Source: Affinundibacterium nitidum (GTDB lineage Bacteria > Pseudomonadota > Gammaproteobacteria > Burkholderiales > Burkholderiaceae_D). From it: a stretch of DNA of 64,000 nt. Below are positions 61,151 to 64,000 of the stretch, piece after piece. Each line of letters opens with the position of its first letter. Position 1 is the first letter of the stretch. The stretch lies in the NCBI RefSeq assembly GCF_014284155.1, contig NZ_JACOFZ010000003.1:124001-188000 (forward strand), read 5' to 3'. The translations under genes and the position numbers were made by a program. The notes beneath the pieces were generated by a model. It worked only from the letters and a program-made list of their open reading frames with translations. It was not told the origin of the DNA and made no database searches.

Positions 61151-63478
61151 TTAAACCGACTTGTATACCCCGCAACCAATCACAATATCCTCGCTGATGC
61201 GTTCAATGTAGGATGACTTCCATTCAACTTTTTTCGTCGCTGGGTTCTCAATCGCATAATCGACCCAGCCACCTTTGACGGGCAAAGCAAAAGCCTCGTC
61301 CACGAGTTTTTTGCCATCGAGACCGGGAACTTTGAATAAATTGACCTCCAACTTAGCTTCATTTCCGGCAAAAGCACGGTATTGGCCCATGCGATCAAAC
61401 GCAAACACGTACATATCACGATCAGCAAATTGTTTTTCTGCATCAGTCGTGATTCGCTGCAGGATATCCATGCCTGTAATCCGATACAGTGCCATCGCTT
61501 TTTTGACCATTTCAAATGCCTCGTCAGCCGTTCCTTGTCGCAAGCTAAAGGTGGAAACAACTTCCTTCAAACGCACCGCCCGGTTTTCAAGCTCTGCCGA
61601 AGCATACTTGGCGTTTTCAGCCATTTGCGTATTACTCTTGGTGATGGAATCAAGCTCCTTAATCGAATCGGCAATGTGGACTAAACCTTCACTCTGCTCA
61701 GTTGATGCGATAGAAATAGCGTTAATGTCTTTTGCTAAATTACGAATCCCGCCAACGATATCTGTTAGCGTCATGCTCACATCATTGATTTGTTCAACAC
61801 CTGTTTCAACACGATTGACTGAGTCATCGATCAAACGACGAATTTGTCGAGCCGAATCTGCGCTCCTTTGTGCTAGACTGCGTACCTCCGAAGCCACCAC
61901 CGCAAAACCTTTGCCCTGCTCGCCTGCGTGCGCAGCCTCAACAGCAGCGTTTAGCGCCAAAATATCGGTTTGGAATGCGATACGATCGATCATGCTGACG
62001 ATTTCGTGGACCTTCATCGCACTCTCATGAATACCATTCATGGTCTCAACCGCTGCCACCATCACGTCATTGCTCGATTCAGCAATCATCCGCACATTTG
62101 AAGCCAAATTATCGACCGACTTGGCGTTTGCCGCCGTAGCTCTTACGGTTTCGCTCAAAATATCTAAATTACTTGTAGTATCGAGCAGGCTACTTGCCTG
62201 TTGCTCGGTACGAATCGACATATCATTTATTCCTTCAGTCAAGTTTTGTCCGAGCTCTAAGACCATACTGGCGTTCGTTCTGACATTGGCCACCAATGCA
62301 GACAACTTGAAATTCATTTGATCAAGGGCAGTTCCCGTCTTGGCAAGTTCGTCTTTACCTTCGATATGAATCACCTTTGTCAGATCTCCGGCGGCAACAA
62401 TTTCAGCCGCCTCCTCTAGATCTTGAATCGCTCCCATAAAATTCATGTAGAAACCGTAAGTAAAATACAGTGTGAAAGCGATTGAAATCATCAAGATTCC
62501 AAGGATCACATAAGACTTCGCCTTACTGAATGAAACTCGGCCCTGCAAAATGCTTTGAAGTCGTTCATTCCACTGCTTTTGTAGCAAAAGTGTACTGTCC
62601 GACGCTTGCTTAGCCGCGGTTGTTAGGGCTTGATTATTAAATGGAAGCGACGGATCACTCAGCTGTCTTTGCCAAAGGTCCAAAAGAAGCTGGCTCTTTT
62701 GATCGGCAGCCAAGAGGCTGGCTGGCAGAGCCTCTCCGCTACGCTTGATTGCCTCTTGCAAGCGCTTAGTTTGTTCCATGGACTTCTGTAATGCGTCTCG
62801 AGCGGAACTGAATTGTGACAATAGAGCTGGAGATTTCTCGGCCTGTGTCGCCACTTGTTCATGCAAGGCTGATAAGTGAGATATCGCCTCGATCCATTCA
62901 GGCAAACGTTGCAGACTGACGTCCATCAGCAAATAACTATTTGCCTCCGGATCGAACAGCAAACCACTTTTCTCATGAACTAAATCAGCAAATCGATGCA
63001 GGTTTTTGATCAGATCCTGATATTGCTGAGAATTTCCTGGACCTTTGGTGTCGCTCAAAGTTTTGACATCGATGGCGATACCGGTCCATGTATCCTGCAG
63101 GTCAAGCTCATCTTCACGTTGAATGAGCGCATCCAACTTCGCTACACTATTTAAAAGATCTTTGCGCGATTGCTGTAACGCCAACTTACTTTTTTGGTCA
63201 GAAGGATTTTGTGCCGAGCGAACTGAAAGCAAGCGCTCAGCCTGAACCAGATGGATCAATGCGCTGTTCTGCTCGGATATCAAAACACCGGCTAATTCGC
63301 CTTTCGCCACATCCAACTCATTGCTTTGCTTAGTGAGCAGCCCGATACCTAACACCAGTACCGCGATCAAGAATGCGCCAAGCATGCCAATCAGCTTCGT
63401 GCGCAGGTCGAATTTACTCATCAACCTCGCGCTCGGCCCCATGATGCGATCAACAATCTCATTGCCAGACAGCTTCAT
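61151..63478 (-). CDS. Methyl-accepting chemotaxis protein with C-terminal sensor-like domain
   Basis: The 775-residue protein has a membrane helix (about 27-49), a long helical periplasmic region (about 50-322), a second membrane helix (about 324-346), a HAMP domain (to about 400) and a complete MCP signalling domain. The tip of that domain reads Ile-Asp-Arg-Ile-Ala-Phe-Gln-Thr-Asp-Ile-Leu-Ala-Leu-Asn-Ala-Ala-Val-Glu-Ala-Ala. Unusually, residues about 654-775 form a further domain (Asp-Met-Tyr-Val-Phe-Ala-Phe-Asp, Gly-Gly-Trp-Val-Asp-Tyr-Ala) that resembles a single Cache module and would be cytosolic here. The ligand is unknown. No CheB/CheR or other chemotaxis genes are adjacent. Confidence 0.9.
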   Translation of the reverse strand: MKLSGNEIVDRIMGPSARLMSKFDLRTKLIGMLGAFLIAVLVLGIGLLTKQSNELDVAKGELAGVLISEQNSALIHLVQAERLLSVRSAQNPSDQKSKLALQQSRKDLLNSVAKLDALIQREDELDLQDTWTGIAIDVKTLSDTKGPGNSQQYQDLIKNLHRFADLVHEKSGLLFDPEANSYLLMDVSLQRLPEWIEAISHLSALHEQVATQAEKSPALLSQFSSARDALQKSMEQTKRLQEAIKRSGEALPASLLAADQKSQLLLDLWQRQLSDPSLPFNNQALTTAAKQASDSTLLLQKQWNERLQSILQGRVSFSKAKSYVILGILMISIAFTLYFTYGFYMNFMGAIQDLEEAAEIVAAGDLTKVIHIEGKDELAKTGTALDQMNFKLSALVANVRTNASMVLELGQNLTEGINDMSIRTEQQASSLLDTTSNLDILSETVRATAANAKSVDNLASNVRMIAESSNDVMVAAVETMNGIHESAMKVHEIVSMIDRIAFQTDILALNAAVEAAHAGEQGKGFAVVASEVRSLAQRSADSARQIRRLIDDSVNRVETGVEQINDVSMTLTDIVGGIRNLAKDINAISIASTEQSEGLVHIADSIKELDSITKSNTQMAENAKYASAELENRAVRLKEVVSTFSLRQGTADEAFEMVKKAMALYRITGMDILQRITTDAEKQFADRDMYVFAFDRMGQYRAFAGNEAKLEVNLFKVPGLDGKKLVDEAFALPVKGGWVDYAIENPATKKVEWKSSYIERISEDIVIGCGVYKSV

Positions 63479-63880
63479 ATCGTTTCAATCCTTTGATTGG
63501 AATGTGCATGGCTATTCTCGCAGATTTTATAGCTCGAACAACTCACTTTTGCCAATAGGATACAAAATAATTGCCGAAATAAAAGTTTTCTGAGATTTAT
63601 CAGTTTTAATCAAGCACCAGTACACTTTAGATAATTGTCAGTCATACTGTACTGGTCTTTTTGGTGGTGACTGTGCATGGGGACGGTGTGGTACACATGT
63701 TACTGTCCTGCCCGCAGAAATCGACGCGCAAAATCAAGATGGATCACCCATTTTTTGTGCGAACGGTTCGATTAAATCGCATTGAGCGTATGATGCAGCC
63801 ATAAGCTGGGAACATCTTTTTCATTCGCTCGATGGCATATAGGCTCACCACAGCCACATAGATAAAAACCGGAGGCAGTA
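63479..63880. other. Divergent intergenic region with hairpin
   Basis: This lies between the chemoreceptor and the ferredoxin oxidoreductase gene. A 9-base inverted repeat (ACCAGTACA at 63616 and TGTACTGGT at 63648) is followed by CTTTTTGG on the plus strand, so it could end a small RNA or be a regulatory site. Short minus-strand frames here are not convincing. The right end holds the oxidoreductase promoter. Confidence 0.4.
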
Positions 63881-64000
63881 TGAATTCACCGATCAGTAAG
63901 GCCGAGCAAGACGCTTTGGTCGACCATTCCATTTCACTCGACGACAAGTACACGCTCGAACGCGGCCGTGCTTTCATGACAGGCACGCAAGCCTTGATTC
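63881..64000 (+). CDS. Indolepyruvate ferredoxin oxidoreductase, N-terminal part only
   Basis: Forty codons are visible before the window ends. The ATG is preceded by GGAGG. The start Met-Asn-Ser-Pro followed by Ser-Leu-Asp-Asp-Lys-Tyr-Thr-Leu-Glu-Arg-Gly-Arg-Ala-Phe-Met-Thr-Gly-Thr-Gln-Ala matches the N-terminus of large fused indolepyruvate ferredoxin oxidoreductases of betaproteobacteria, which oxidise aryl or branched 2-keto acids from amino-acid breakdown. The identification rests on this short segment. Confidence 0.8.

Noticed and set aside
1-64000. tRNA, rRNA, CRISPR, insertion sequences, prophage
   Set aside because: I looked through the gaps for cloverleaf-like folds, regularly spaced repeats and transposase or integrase genes. 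Only XerC appears, and that is a housekeeping recombinase.

Overview
The window looks like a chromosomal segment of a betaproteobacterium of the order Burkholderiales, most likely family Oxalobacteraceae and possibly Undibacterium or a close relative. This rests on gene content and order rather than on a database search. The supporting signs are the hslV-hslU block, a one-cysteine DksA, the CobW/Zur pair, xerC-DUF484-dapF, rhodanese-grxC-secB-SH3-gpsA and gpmA-envC-ctpA-moeB. Base composition is moderate. Coding density is high, genes are intact, and I see no rRNA, tRNA, insertion sequence, prophage or CRISPR array.

Region 1 (about 1-14.8 kb) is mixed accessory and housekeeping DNA. It holds a B12-binding radical SAM protein, a membrane-bound MASE1-PAS-GGDEF-EAL c-di-GMP enzyme, and a close-packed minus-strand run (FKBP isomerase, VF530-type protein, single-domain asparaginase, lipoprotein, glycosyltransferase). 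These are followed by a secreted M28 aminopeptidase, a membrane protein/XRE regulator pair, an MFS transporter overlapping a cysteine-rich SufR-like regulator, riboflavin synthase and a LysR regulator.

Region 2 (about 15-33.9 kb) concerns carbon metabolism, nutrient uptake and signalling. It contains PEP carboxykinase (GTP), a hydroxyacid dehydrogenase, the cystine transporter TcyP, a very large Oar-like TonB receptor, an M64 peptidase fused to a DUF4214 region, a secreted amidohydrolase, an HD-GYP phosphodiesterase overlapping a PAS histidine kinase, and several envelope proteins (CAP lipoprotein, small lipoprotein, DUF481-like outer-membrane protein).

Region 3 (about 34-49.5 kb) carries bifunctional PutA divergent from an Lrp-type regulator, a TPR protein, a PabB-PabC fusion, the moeB-ctpA-envC-gpmA block on the minus strand, and rhodanese-grxC-secB-SH3-gpsA on the plus strand.

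Region 4 (about 49.3-64 kb) is almost entirely on the minus strand. It contains hslUV with a candidate heat-shock promoter, a protein with duplicated helix-STAS units, and a zinc-homeostasis neighbourhood (ZnuD-like receptor, DUF2946 protein, zinc-ligand-free DksA, COG0523 GTPase with a His-rich loop, Zur). These are followed by xerC, DUF484, dapF and a chemoreceptor with an apparent C-terminal sensor domain. The window ends in the first 40 codons of a plus-strand indolepyruvate ferredoxin oxidoreductase.

The most notable observations are palindromes upstream of the MFS/SufR-like operon (one of them folding over its start codon), the duplicated helix-STAS protein, the leaderless M64-DUF4214 fusion, the chemoreceptor layout, and candidate operators around the zinc genes and the XRE/membrane pair.
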